DNA of 64,000 nucleotides from an uncultured Flavobacteriaceae bacterium (GTDB lineage Bacteria; Bacteroidota; Bacteroidia; Flavobacteriales; Flavobacteriaceae): NCBI GenBank assembly GCA_947488345.1, contig CANKZQ010000001.1, positions 1,315,501 to 1,379,500 of the forward strand, read 5' to 3'. Shown piece by piece: positions 1 to 7,960 of this stretch (position 1 is its first letter; each line of letters starts with the position of its first letter). The notes under the pieces were generated by a model. It saw only the letters and a program-made list of their open reading frames with translations, ran no database searches and was not told where the DNA came from. The position numbers and the translations under genes were made by a program.

Positions 1-536
1 ACGATTATTTTGAAACGTGCACCTGCTTCATTCGCTTCGATTAATCGTGCTTCCAATTCTTCCATGTCGTTATTTTGATAGCGATAACGAGCCGCTTTAC
101 ACAAGCGAACACCATCAATAATGGATGCGTGATTTAAGCTATCAGAAATAATGGCATCTTCCTTACCCAAGAGCGGTTCGAAAACTCCACCATTAGCATC
201 GAAAGCCGCCGCGTATAAAATAGTATCTTCAAAACCATAAAAATCGGCAATTTTCTGCTCTAACTTTTTATGAATATCTTGAGTTCCACAAATAAATCGT
301 ACCGATGACATTCCGAAACCATGCGTGTCCATGGTATCTTTCGCTGCTTGAATCACCTCAGGATGGTTTGACAATCCTAGGTAATTATTCGCACAAAAGT
401 TAATGACTTTTTCGCCAGTTGAAATAGTGATTTCGGCATCTTGTGATGATGTAATAACCCGTTCTCTCTTATATAAACCGGCTTCTTTTATAGCTATTAA
501 TTCCTCTTGTAAATGTTGTTTTATATTCGAATACAT
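1..536 (-). CDS. kbl: Glycine C-acetyltransferase (2-amino-3-ketobutyrate CoA ligase), N-terminal part
   Basis: PLP enzyme that cleaves 2-amino-3-ketobutyrate with CoA to glycine and acetyl-CoA, the second step of threonine breakdown through threonine dehydrogenase. Reading leftwards from the ATG at 536, the protein begins [20 protein letters not shown] and contains [36 protein letters not shown] and [13 protein letters not shown], all hallmarks of the alpha-oxoamine synthase family and closest to Kbl. Only about 178 of the usual ~400 residues are here; the PLP-lysine region lies beyond the window. A minus-strand TATCTTTG box at 558-551 sits just upstream. BioF or serine palmitoyltransferase are the main alternatives, but the N-terminus fits Kbl best. 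Confidence 0.9.
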   Translation of the reverse strand, partial: MYSNIKQHLQEELIAIKEAGLYKRERVITSSQDAEITISTGEKVINFCANNYLGLSNHPEVIQAAKDTMDTHGFGMSSVRFICGTQDIHKKLEQKIADFYGFEDTILYAAAFDANGGVFEPLLGKEDAIISDSLNHASIIDGVRLCKAARYRYQNNDMEELEARLIEANEAGARFKII

Positions 537-550
537 AGATTTATTTTTAG

Positions 551-558
551 CAAAGATA
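551..558 (-). promoter_or_regulatory. TAnnTTTG -7 promoter box for kbl
   Basis: Reads TATCTTTG on the minus strand, an exact match to the Bacteroidota -7 consensus, 15 bp before the kbl ATG. It lies back to back with the plus-strand box at 580-587, so the gap holds two divergent promoters. Confidence 0.65.
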
Positions 559-579
559 GTCAGGTTTTATAAAACGATG

Positions 580-587
580 TACCTTTG
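580..587 (+). promoter_or_regulatory. TAnnTTTG -7 promoter box for the 604 gene
   Basis: TACCTTTG, an exact consensus match ending 17 bp before the ATG at 604. Its position supports starting that gene at 604 rather than further upstream, where an extension would overlap the kbl coding sequence antisense. Confidence 0.6.
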
Positions 588-603
588 CTTTTTAATATTT
601 TTT

Positions 604-960
604 ATGGCGAGAGACGAACAATTAAAAGAACGATGGGAAACCCTCAAAATGAGGTTGACTGAACAATTTGCCGAAGGTGAAGACTTAGATATTGATGGCA
701 TCATTTATTTGGTTGGAGTTCAAGAATTGGGGCAAGGATATCGCAGTTTTAAAAAAGATGAGAAGGTAAATTTAATGCATATTGCCATTTGCAGGTTGTT
801 AGAGCCCCTTGGATACTATGCTTTTGATTTTTTCGATGCAGACGGATGGCCTCATTATAAAATAGTGGAAGAATTACCCACATTAAAGCCTGGAGAACAA
901 ACCATCATGATGAAAGAGGCGATTGTAACCTATTTTATAGAAAAAGAGGTTATTTCTTAA
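604..960 (+). CDS. Small conserved hypothetical protein (118 aa)
   Basis: I do not recognise a named domain. The product is soluble, with no signal peptide or membrane segment. It has an acidic amphipathic N-terminal helix (MARDEQLKERWETLKMRLTE), a central segment DIDGIIYLVGVQELGQGYR and an aromatic-rich stretch YYAFDFFDADGWPHY. It resembles small cytoplasmic proteins common in Flavobacteriia, from memory only. The ATG at 604 is chosen because a TAnnTTTG box ends 17 bp upstream; the open frame continues left to 403, but that extension is antisense to kbl and has an unlikely composition. Its last four bases overlap the convergent dprA gene. Confidence 0.75.
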   Translation: MARDEQLKERWETLKMRLTEQFAEGEDLDIDGIIYLVGVQELGQGYRSFKKDEKVNLMHIAICRLLEPLGYYAFDFFDADGWPHYKIVEELPTLKPGEQTIMMKEAIVTYFIEKEVIS

Positions 961-2063
961 ATTGCTTCAAAATACTTTCCAGGCAGCGGCCTTGTTAAGG
1001 ATTTAAGTTCTAAATTCAACAGTGCACTGGCCGTTTTATGAATTGGAAAATTGCAATGTAAAGCAATCATATCTAATTGCTGTTTCCCTTCTTTCAACAG
1101 ATAATCATAAATGGTTTTTTCATGGTCATTCAATTCAACGAATAGTTGCTTTTGAATTGTTTTTTGTTTAACGTCAGATTCAGGTTTCCAATTTAAAATA
1201 TATACTAAATCATTTATTGATGTTAATACCGAAGCCCTGTTTGTCTTAATAAGATTATTACATCCTATGCTAAATTCATCAGAAATTCTTCCCGGTACGG
1301 CAAATACATCTCTATTATATGAATTTGCGATATCCGCAGTAATTAACGAACCGCCTTTTATCGCAGATTCAATGAGTACGGTGGCCTGAGATATGCCAGC
1401 TACAATTCTATTTCTTTTCACGAAATTTTCTCTATCGGGTCTAGTTCCAGAACAAAACTCAGTCAATAACCCCCCATTTTCTTGCATTTTCAAAGCCTCT
1501 TTTTTATGTACTGCAGGATACACTCTGTCTAAACCGTGAGCTAATACTGCCAAGGTTTGAAAACCGTGTTTTATAGCTAATTGATGTGCATAAATGTCAA
1601 CACCATAAGCCAATCCGCTTACAATGATTGGTTTAAAAGGCTTGAGGCTCTCAAACAAATCTTCTAGCACTTTTTTACCATATGCTGTCATTTGTCTTGT
1701 TCCAACAATACTGATCATGTTTTGTTTTGCAATATTCAGCTTTCCCTTGGTGAACAATATAAGTGGTGCATCAAAGCAATGTTTGAGTCGCTCAGCATAA
1801 CTAGCGTCATAAAAAGTAACAACATCTATTGCATTCTTTTTGATAAAAGCAAGTTCCTTTTCCACTTTTTTAAAGATGGAAGCATCACCTAACCGCGCTA
1901 GGGTTGCTTGTCCAACTCCTGAAATCTTCAATAAATTATGCTTCTTTTCTTTAAATACGTTCGTCGCATTACCACATTGTGCTATCAGTTTCTTGGCATT
2001 GACATCGCCAATACCTTCAACTTGTTGTAAGGCAAGCAAATGAAATAACTCTTCTTCTTTCAA
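957..2063 (-). CDS. dprA: DNA-processing protein DprA/Smf
   Basis: DprA binds incoming single-stranded DNA in the cytoplasm and loads RecA during natural transformation. The N-terminus is a helix-hairpin-helix-like region (VEGIGDVNAKKLIAQCG and ISGVGQATLARLG). The Rossmann-like core follows, with ISIVGTRQMTAYG in place of the usual GSR motif, then VSGLAYGVDIYAHQLA, FVKRNRIVAGIS, IKGGSLITADIA and VFAVPGRI, and finally a short winged-helix-like tail. About 368 residues, a normal family length. I choose the TTG at 2063 because homologues begin close to KEEELFHLLALQ; the ATG at 2120 would add 19 residues of poor quality that run into the divergent promoter. comEC lies 7 kb away. Confidence 0.93.
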   Translation of the reverse strand: MKEEELFHLLALQQVEGIGDVNAKKLIAQCGNATNVFKEKKHNLLKISGVGQATLARLGDASIFKKVEKELAFIKKNAIDVVTFYDASYAERLKHCFDAPLILFTKGKLNIAKQNMISIVGTRQMTAYGKKVLEDLFESLKPFKPIIVSGLAYGVDIYAHQLAIKHGFQTLAVLAHGLDRVYPAVHKKEALKMQENGGLLTEFCSGTRPDRENFVKRNRIVAGISQATVLIESAIKGGSLITADIANSYNRDVFAVPGRISDEFSIGCNNLIKTNRASVLTSINDLVYILNWKPESDVKQKTIQKQLFVELNDHEKTIYDYLLKEGKQQLDMIALHCNFPIHKTASALLNLELKSLTRPLPGKYFEAI

Positions 2064-2142
2064 TAGATAAAATTTAACTTTCAATATACAACATTTGTTG
2101 AAAAAAACTGTCGAGAACAATCGCTATCCGACCTATTTTTTT

Positions 2143-2150
2143 TACATTTG
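2143..2150 (+). promoter_or_regulatory. TAnnTTTG box immediately before a GTG start
   Basis: TACATTTG, an exact consensus match ending 6 bp before the GTG at 2157. A -7 box normally places the transcription start about 7 nt downstream, so the mRNA would begin at or next to the start codon, making this a leaderless-transcript candidate. Confidence 0.55.
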
Positions 2151-2156
2151 TTTTTA

Positions 2157-3086
2157 GTGAAATTGAGTACCTACATAAGCGATTTGTTATACCGTTACGA
2201 ATGTGTAATCATTCCTGATTTTGGTGGGTTCGTGACAAACACTAAATCAGCTCGGATTGGTACCAATGCCAAAGAATTTCATCCTCCTTCTAAAGTATTG
2301 ACTTTTAATAATCATTTGAAAAATAATGATGGTTTATTAGCAAATTATATTGCTTCTGTTGATAAAATGCCTTTCAAAACGGCCATGAATTTTATTCAAT
2401 TCGAAGTTCAAGAATGGTTGCAGAAATTACAGCATGAAGATATTACTTTGGACAATGTGGGCACTTTAACTTTGGATGGTGAAAATATCATTTTCGAACC
2501 TCAAAAAAACATCAACTACTTGACAGAGTCGTTCGGTTTAAGTTCGTTTGTTTCTCCTGAGATAAAGCGCGAGACCTATATCAAAGAAGTTGAAGAGTTA
2601 GAAGAAAAAGCGCCAATACTAGTCTCTCAAAAAAGTAAAGCAGCTCCAAATTACCTTAAATATGCAGCTATTTTTGTTGTTGGGCTATCAATTTTAGGTT
2701 TAGCGGGTAATCAGCTCTATAAAGATTATCAAAACAAACGTCAGATAAAGGCCGAAGCAAAACAATTAGATCAACAGAATAAAATAATTCAAGAAGCCAC
2801 CTTTATTGTAAGTGATCCGTTACCGTCAATTACATTAAACGCGCAAATAGCTAGTAAGCCTTACCATGTTATTGCAGGAGCCTTTCGCTTTCCTCAAAAT
2901 GCAGAAAGAAAAGTGCTTCAATTAAAAGAATTAGGCTTTAATGCGAGAATCCTAGGTGTAAATCAATGGGGGTTGACGCAAGTGTCTTTTGAAAGTTATG
3001 ATACCAATCAGGAAGCGCGGGAAGGTCTTGTGGTAATCCGCCAAACAATTTCTGAAGAAGCGTGGTTGTTAATTCAAGATCTTTAA
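2157..3086 (+). CDS. HU-like DNA-binding / transmembrane / SPOR domain protein
   Basis: A three-part protein of 309 residues. Residues 1-130 resemble the Bacteroidota HU-CCDC81 fold (MKLSTYISDLLYRYECVIIP, DFGGFVTN, LTFNNHLKNNDGLLANYI). Residues about 168-187 form one transmembrane helix. Residues about 235-305 form a SPOR domain (YHVIAGAFRFPQNAERKVLQ), a fold that binds denuded peptidoglycan. The expected topology puts HU in the cytoplasm and SPOR in the periplasm. I prefer the GTG at 2157 to the TTG at 2148 because related proteins start at xLSTYISDLLYRY and the TTG lies inside the promoter box. The combination suggests a bridge between nucleoid and cell wall, for example at division sites; that role is inference. 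Confidence 0.85.
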   Translation: MKLSTYISDLLYRYECVIIPDFGGFVTNTKSARIGTNAKEFHPPSKVLTFNNHLKNNDGLLANYIASVDKMPFKTAMNFIQFEVQEWLQKLQHEDITLDNVGTLTLDGENIIFEPQKNINYLTESFGLSSFVSPEIKRETYIKEVEELEEKAPILVSQKSKAAPNYLKYAAIFVVGLSILGLAGNQLYKDYQNKRQIKAEAKQLDQQNKIIQEATFIVSDPLPSITLNAQIASKPYHVIAGAFRFPQNAERKVLQLKELGFNARILGVNQWGLTQVSFESYDTNQEAREGLVVIRQTISEEAWLLIQDL

Positions 3087-3130
3087 CAATCTTTCCTTTT
3101 TTTTATTGAATTTCTACTCGAGAATTCTCT

Positions 3131-3138
3131 TATCTTTG
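3131..3138 (+). promoter_or_regulatory. TAnnTTTG -7 promoter box for the thioesterase gene
   Basis: TATCTTTG, exact consensus, with a TTG about 22 bp upstream as a possible -33 element. It predicts a 5' leader of about 45 nt before the ATG at 3191. Confidence 0.6.
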
Positions 3139-3190
3139 CCAAAATTTTAATAGCACAATACGTATTCCGCAAAAGCGAAAAATATTTTTT

Positions 3191-3703
3191 ATGGAAGCAA
3201 AAACACCGAAAGAATCCTTGACAATATTGACCGATATGGTACTCCCTGCCGAAACAAATGCTTTAAACAATTTGTTTGGAGGTGAATTATTAGCTCGTAT
3301 GGATAGAGCCTGTAGTATCGCCGCTCAACGCCATTCTAAACGTATTGTTGTAACCGCTTCAGTAAATCATGTTGCTTTTAACAAAGCCGTACCCGTGGGT
3401 AGCGTGGTTATTTTAGAGGCTAAAGTTTCTAGAGCATTTACGTCATCCATGGAAATATATGTTGATGTATGGACTGAAGATAGAGAGAGCGGACAAAAAA
3501 CGAAAGTGAACGAAGGTATCTATACTTTTGTTGCTGTAGACCGAACGGGTACTCCTGTTAAAGTACCGCCCATTTCTCCAGAAACTGACTTGGAAAAAGA
3601 GCGTTTTGAAAGTGCTTTGCGCAGAAAGCAATTAAGCTTGGTGCTTTCTGGAAGAATGAAACCAAGTGACGCTACAGAATTAAAGGCATTATTTACTAGC
3701 TAG
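3191..3703 (+). CDS. Acyl-CoA thioesterase (hotdog fold, YciA/BACH type)
   Basis: Cytoplasmic hotdog-fold enzyme that hydrolyses acyl-CoA to free fatty acid and CoA. Diagnostic stretches are the N-terminal NALNNLFGGELLARMDRACS (the usual N..GxxFGGxxxxxMD motif), then ASVNHVAFNKAVPVGSVVIL and an EGIYTFVAVDRTGTPVKVPP strand pair. The 170-residue length is normal for a single hotdog domain with a helical C-terminal extension. It has its own promoter and converges on the EnvC-like gene, the two overlapping by 15 bp. Substrate chain length cannot be read from the sequence. Confidence 0.9.
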   Translation: MEAKTPKESLTILTDMVLPAETNALNNLFGGELLARMDRACSIAAQRHSKRIVVTASVNHVAFNKAVPVGSVVILEAKVSRAFTSSMEIYVDVWTEDRESGQKTKVNEGIYTFVAVDRTGTPVKVPPISPETDLEKERFESALRRKQLSLVLSGRMKPSDATELKALFTS

Positions 3704-4924
3704 AGCCAAAGTTCTGGCTTTGCTTATCCAGGATTCTGGATTTTGCAAGGTTGTATTTTTAAACAGACTAAAAGCCAATATTGTTTTTCCTGTAATGGCA
3801 TCGGTGTGTATAGTGCCAATTTCTTGCTTGGTAGCAATGCTTTGTCCTCTTTTCACAAATACATTATCTAGGTTTTTGTATGCTGAAATATAATTTCCGT
3901 GTTGAATCAATACCATTTTCTTTCGACCGGGTTGCAATTGAATAGATAGTACTTTCCCTTTAAAAATAGATCTTGCTTTTGCTTGTCTTTCTGTCGCTAA
4001 TTGAATCCCATTACTCTGAATAGTAATTCCAGCTAACGTCGGATGCTTTTGTTTACCATATTTTCTAATCACGATTCCCTTTTCAGTTGGCCAGGGAAGC
4101 CTTCCTTTGTTGGCCACAAAAGTAGATGCCACTAATTTTTCTTCTGGTGTCATTGCTATCCCAGAAGAGTTGCGATTCGCTTTTTTATTCGAGCGAGCAA
4201 TTTCTTCGGCAATCAAACGCTCAATTTGCTTATTGAGTTTATTTTCCTGACTTTGAATACGCTTAACCTCAGCTATGTATTTGTTCTCTTCTCTCTTAAC
4301 TTTCTCAACTAATTTTACCTGAGAGTTTTTCTCGTTTTTAACACTGTCTTGCTCTTTGGTATACAAGGCAATCAACAGCACTTTTTCTTCCTGCTTCACA
4401 ATCAAAGAATCGTTATAAGCAGCCAACTTTTCGTATTCAATTTTAATCTTCTCTCCCTGCAATTTTCTGTATGCATTATATTGCTTCATATATTGCATGC
4501 GTTTATATGCCTGTGTAAAGCTTTTAGACGATAATAAGAACATCAACGTACTTTGTTTGCTTTTGCTTTTATATGACTGCACAATCATATCTGCACATGC
4601 TTTTTTTAACTTAGTCAATGAATTTTCTAAAGAATCTATTTCCTGTTGATTCAATTCAATTTCTTCCGAGAGCTCTTTCTCTTCTTGATCAATAGTTCTG
4701 ATCAATCTTGACCGAATTGCAATACGTTTATTTAAATCTCCTAATTCTGAAAGCAAGGCTTCTTCTTGTTGCTTCGATTTAAACAACAGCGTATTTATTT
4801 GCCTAATTTCCTTTTGAAGTTGTTCGCGCTTTTTTTGAAGCTGTTTTTTTGTTTGCGCTACAGAAGAAAATGAACCTATGAAACACAACAATATAAAGAA
4901 GATAAGATGTAACTTCTTAGACAT
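3689..4924 (-). CDS. EnvC-like murein hydrolase activator (coiled coil plus degenerate M23/LytM domain)
   Basis: Exported periplasmic protein. The signal peptide starts at the ATG at 4924 (MSKKLHLIFFILLCFIGSFS, cleavage near SVAQ); an in-frame ATG at 4957 overlaps the upstream gene and would bury the signal. About 230 residues of Lys/Glu-rich coiled coil follow, then a LytM-type domain near residues 275-400 (RLPWPTEKGIVIRKYGKQKH, VLIQHGNYISAYKNLDNVFV). The metal-binding signature is degraded: the usual HxxxD is not recognisable and the final HxH is replaced by ILAFSLF, as in EnvC, which activates amidases instead of cutting peptidoglycan. Last gene of an apparent four-gene minus-strand operon. 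Confidence 0.88.
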   Translation of the reverse strand: MSKKLHLIFFILLCFIGSFSSVAQTKKQLQKKREQLQKEIRQINTLLFKSKQQEEALLSELGDLNKRIAIRSRLIRTIDQEEKELSEEIELNQQEIDSLENSLTKLKKACADMIVQSYKSKSKQSTLMFLLSSKSFTQAYKRMQYMKQYNAYRKLQGEKIKIEYEKLAAYNDSLIVKQEEKVLLIALYTKEQDSVKNEKNSQVKLVEKVKREENKYIAEVKRIQSQENKLNKQIERLIAEEIARSNKKANRNSSGIAMTPEEKLVASTFVANKGRLPWPTEKGIVIRKYGKQKHPTLAGITIQSNGIQLATERQAKARSIFKGKVLSIQLQPGRKKMVLIQHGNYISAYKNLDNVFVKRGQSIATKQEIGTIHTDAITGKTILAFSLFKNTTLQNPESWISKARTLALASK

Positions 4925-4953
4925 AAAACTATTCCTTTTACAGGCTAAAGTAA

Positions 4954-5727
4954 TCATTTTAAAACAATTTCTTTGTACCCGTTAGGTATTGTAAAGGGGA
5001 AACTCACTGATTTATTAAATTGTACAGAACGGTAATCAACATCAACCGTTGTGGTATACTTTCCGTCAAGAGCAGTTATCAACACTTTCTTAGGAAACAT
5101 TTCTCCATCTATCTTTTCATAATCTTTATAGCCGATGGTCAATGTTTTACCTTCTTGTTGTATTTCTTGTTTATTTACTTTAAAATGTAATCCACTAATA
5201 GAAAATAAAATCCCAAACAGCGCATTCTCTTTTTTCGGCATTAGGTCAAAAGCATTCTCTTTTTGAGTGGCTTGGTATTTTTCATCTTTTAAATTCAAAA
5301 TAGCCTGTCCTAATAATAAATTTTGCACTTTTTCAAAATCCAAATCAGTTCCTAACCAATTACTCAATAATCCAAAGTCGCCTTCGAAATACGTTTTATT
5401 AATTTTCTCGTAATAACTTACTTTATTCTTGGTAATTAAGGCTTTTCCTATGGGGAATCCGAGCTTCGATAAACTCACCCAAATAGTATTATCTTTTCTT
5501 AATCGCAATGAGGCGGTCACACTCGGCAAGTTACTCTTACCTCTATATTTTACCCTTAATTTAGCAACAAGAGTTTCCTTATCAAAGTCATTGGCATAAT
5601 GATTTTTTATGATTTTATTGACTGACATACCTCTAACTGTTGAATTACCTGCTGCTTTTTTTGTTTTACACGACGTTATAACTAACAATGCGAGTATCAA
5701 AAAATATGTACATCTTTTAAGAATCAT
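4954..5727 (-). CDS. DUF4292 family lipoprotein
   Basis: Exported lipoprotein with a type II signal peptide (MILKRCTYFLILALLVITSC; lipid-modified Cys20, followed by KTKKAAG). The mature part is beta-rich with conserved-looking stretches such as NTIWVSLSKLGFPIGKALIT and YYEKINKTYFEGDFGLLSNW, matching the Bacteroidota DUF4292 family, whose fold I believe resembles LolA/LolB-type lipoprotein carriers. It starts one base before the stop of the upstream TPR gene and runs to within 30 bp of the EnvC-like gene. The order TPR-DUF4292-M23 is common in Flavobacteriia, which suggests an envelope assembly role. No function is established. Confidence 0.85.
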   Translation of the reverse strand: MILKRCTYFLILALLVITSCKTKKAAGNSTVRGMSVNKIIKNHYANDFDKETLVAKLRVKYRGKSNLPSVTASLRLRKDNTIWVSLSKLGFPIGKALITKNKVSYYEKINKTYFEGDFGLLSNWLGTDLDFEKVQNLLLGQAILNLKDEKYQATQKENAFDLMPKKENALFGILFSISGLHFKVNKQEIQQEGKTLTIGYKDYEKIDGEMFPKKVLITALDGKYTTTVDVDYRSVQFNKSVSFPFTIPNGYKEIVLK

Positions 5728-6735
5728 TTATTGTGGTGTTTTTTTTCGTGTTTGAATGGCTAAATTATAATATTTTGAAGCATCGGCATTTTTACCTAAG
5801 CCTTTATATCCTAAGCTAAGTTCCTCATAAAAATTAGCCTCCATACTGAAATCATCTACTACATAATCTATACCATTTTGCAATGTGCTAATTGCTTTAG
5901 CATATTTTTTTAGCTTGTTCAAGGTTTTAGCGTGCATCAAATATACGAATGGTTGTGATGGAAATAGCTCTAACGCCTTTCTACTTTCAGTCTCTAGTTC
6001 AATATAATTCTTACGACGATATTGCTTCGTTAAAATTTCGTTAAGTATCGCAAATGATTTATTCTTTGCATAATTCTCCTTCAATTCATCTAAAGTTTGC
6101 TCATTAATTTGTTTGGGTTTCTCGTTCGATATGTTTTTGGCAACACTCGGTAATAACGACTGTTTGAACTGCATCAAATTGTCAGATAAGAGTCCTTTTT
6201 TTTCAAGATCTATTAACAAATTCCTAGCATCTTCAATCTGGTTATTTCTGATATACAAAATGATTAAATCCTCTTGTTGTAATGGTTTTTGAGCAATAAT
6301 TTTCTCTTGAATTTTCAAGGCTTCTTTAAAATCCTTTTTTCTTACATATACCTCTTTCAAATGTGCCAGCAAAAAAAGATTGTCTGGTTCTTTTTCTAGT
6401 GCTTTTTGAGCATATCCTATGGCCTCAAAATATTTTTCTAAAGCATAGTAATTCTTTGAAAATTCAAAATTAACGGCAAAATTATCTGGCCGAATATGTT
6501 GGCATTTTTCTAAAGCACTAATGGCTTTATCATAGTTTTCAATTGCTTTTTCGCTAAGTGCCTGAAAAAAGAACTTTTCAAAATTGAGTGCTTTCTGCTC
6601 TTCTTGGAGTTCCTTCATGTTTTTTTGAACAGCATAAATTTGAACTAACGAATCATTTTTTACGATAGAGTCATTTTGACCAGTTCCCGAAAAGGAAAGC
6701 CACAAAACACTCAGAAAAATGATTCGCTTTTTCAC
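5728..6735 (-). CDS. Exported tetratricopeptide repeat protein
   Basis: Signal peptide at the N-terminus (MKKRIIFLSVLWLSFSGTGQ), then an alpha-helical protein with recognisable TPR units: YDKAISALEKCQHIRPDNFA, YFEAIGYAQKALEKEPDNLF, FKEALKIQEKIIAQKPLQQE, and a C-terminal pair around YAKAISTLQNGIDYVVDD and ADASKYYNLAIQT. 335 residues. The periplasmic location is inferred from the signal peptide. Translationally tight with its neighbours (3 bp after the nucleotidyltransferase gene, directly abutting the DUF4292 gene), so probably part of the same envelope operon, acting as a protein-protein scaffold. Confidence 0.85.
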   Translation of the reverse strand: MKKRIIFLSVLWLSFSGTGQNDSIVKNDSLVQIYAVQKNMKELQEEQKALNFEKFFFQALSEKAIENYDKAISALEKCQHIRPDNFAVNFEFSKNYYALEKYFEAIGYAQKALEKEPDNLFLLAHLKEVYVRKKDFKEALKIQEKIIAQKPLQQEDLIILYIRNNQIEDARNLLIDLEKKGLLSDNLMQFKQSLLPSVAKNISNEKPKQINEQTLDELKENYAKNKSFAILNEILTKQYRRKNYIELETESRKALELFPSQPFVYLMHAKTLNKLKKYAKAISTLQNGIDYVVDDFSMEANFYEELSLGYKGLGKNADASKYYNLAIQTRKKTPQ

Positions 6736-6738
6736 GTT

Positions 6739-7746
6739 CTAAATTAATTTAGAATAATCTCCTATACTTACAGAAGAAAATTCGCCGTTATATTCAACAT
6801 TATTACCAATCATTGCATCATCTAAATTGGCATTTTTAATTATACTATTGGTCTGAATCAATGAATTTTTAATGGTTGAGTTTTCAACTTGACTATCATC
6901 ACCCAACGAAACGTTTGGCCCTATAGTCGTATCAATCAGCTTTACATTTTCACCAATATAGCAAGGTTCTATGATTGTTGAGTTCTCTAAAGTTACTGTT
7001 TTCGCAACAAGATTTTGACCCTCTTGGTGCGCAAATTGTAGTACTTTCCCATTCGTTTCAACGGTAATTTCCTTGTTTCCACAATCCATCCATTCATCAA
7101 CTTTTCCTGGTACAAATTGTGCCCCTTTTTGCTTCATATTCTCGAGTACATTTGTCAACTGATACTCGCCTTTTTCTTTAATGTCATTATCTAACAAATA
7201 GTCTATCTCTTTTCTAACTGCAGCACCATCTTTAAAATAATAGATTCCAATAATGGCTAAATCAGAAATAAAGGTCGTAGGTTTTTCCACAAAATCGGTA
7301 ATGATTCCATCATTCATCTTTATAACTCCATAGGCACTCGGGTTCTCAACTTGTTTTACCCAAATGGCCCCATCGGCTTCAGCATTCAACGTAAAATCAG
7401 CTTTAAATAATGTATCCGCGAAAGCGACAACACAAGGGCCATCTAATGACTCTTTAGCGCAATGGATAGCATGTGCAGTGCCCAAAGCAGTCTCTTGAAT
7501 CGAAACCACACCTTTAGCTCCAAGGCCTTCTGCAATTTTGAGCAGTTTTTCTTCTGTATCTTTTGGGAAGGTCGGTCCAATGACAAAAGCAATTTCTTCA
7601 ACATCTTGGTTTAGCACTTTTACAATATCTTCAACTAACCGTTGAACAATTGGTTTTCCTGCAATTAAAGTTAATGGTTTAGGAATTGTTAATGTGTGAG
7701 GTCTTAAGCGCGAGCCAATACCCGCCATAGGAACAATAATCTTCAT
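6739..7746 (-). CDS. Sugar-1-phosphate nucleotidyltransferase with left-handed beta-helix tail
   Basis: Cytoplasmic enzyme expected to make an NDP-sugar from a sugar 1-phosphate and NTP. The nucleotide-binding loop is at the N-terminus (MAGIGSRLRPHTLTIPKPL), followed by GTAHAIHCAKESLDGPCVVA, the metal-binding AFADTLF, and the sugar-site VEKPTTFISDLAIIGIYYF. The last ~90 residues are hexapeptide-like repeats (ENSTIIEPCYIGENVKLIDT) forming a left-handed beta-helix, seen in RmlA-long/GlmU-type enzymes. Product sugar and base are not determined. First gene of the envelope operon; a TATATTTG box and a hairpin-rich 100-nt leader precede it. Confidence 0.87.
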   Translation of the reverse strand: MKIIVPMAGIGSRLRPHTLTIPKPLTLIAGKPIVQRLVEDIVKVLNQDVEEIAFVIGPTFPKDTEEKLLKIAEGLGAKGVVSIQETALGTAHAIHCAKESLDGPCVVAFADTLFKADFTLNAEADGAIWVKQVENPSAYGVIKMNDGIITDFVEKPTTFISDLAIIGIYYFKDGAAVRKEIDYLLDNDIKEKGEYQLTNVLENMKQKGAQFVPGKVDEWMDCGNKEITVETNGKVLQFAHQEGQNLVAKTVTLENSTIIEPCYIGENVKLIDTTIGPNVSLGDDSQVENSTIKNSLIQTNSIIKNANLDDAMIGNNVEYNGEFSSVSIGDYSKLI

Positions 7747-7771
7747 TTAATTCAATTTTTTATGTGTAGAT

Positions 7772-7821
7772 AAAGAGCAAATCTTTTGTGTTTTCAATCA
7801 CAACAAAATACGCTCTTTTTT
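7772..7821. other. Large imperfect hairpin in the 5' leader of the nucleotidyltransferase gene
   Basis: AAAGAGC (7772-7778) pairs with GCTCTTT (7812-7818), and inside it TTTTGTG (7784-7790) pairs with CACAA.AAAA (7799-7808). On the minus strand this lies between the predicted promoter (7860-7853) and the ATG at 7746. On the plus strand it is followed by six T and looks like a terminator, yet no plus-strand gene precedes it. Confidence 0.4.
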
Positions 7822-7852
7822 GTTAGACATTTTTCTTTTTCTCTTTAAAACG

Positions 7853-7860
7853 CAAATATA
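7853..7860 (-). promoter_or_regulatory. TAnnTTTG -7 promoter box of the envelope operon
   Basis: TATATTTG on the minus strand, an exact consensus match about 107 bp upstream of the nucleotidyltransferase ATG, predicting an unusually long leader of about 100 nt that contains the hairpin at 7772-7821. Confidence 0.5.
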
Positions 7861-7960
7861 GTTAAAATAGTACCAGTCAATAAATAACACTTCTTCACAG
7901 ATTCTTACCAATTACGTTGTAATAATTAGTAAATTTAAACGTCAAATCGTTAAAACTATT

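Noticed and set aside
403-603. N-terminal extension of the small gene at 604
   Set aside because: It runs antisense through the kbl start, and a consensus promoter box sits between it and the ATG at 604.
1692-2043. Plus-strand open frames inside dprA
   Set aside because: Antisense shadows with implausible composition; dprA is secure.
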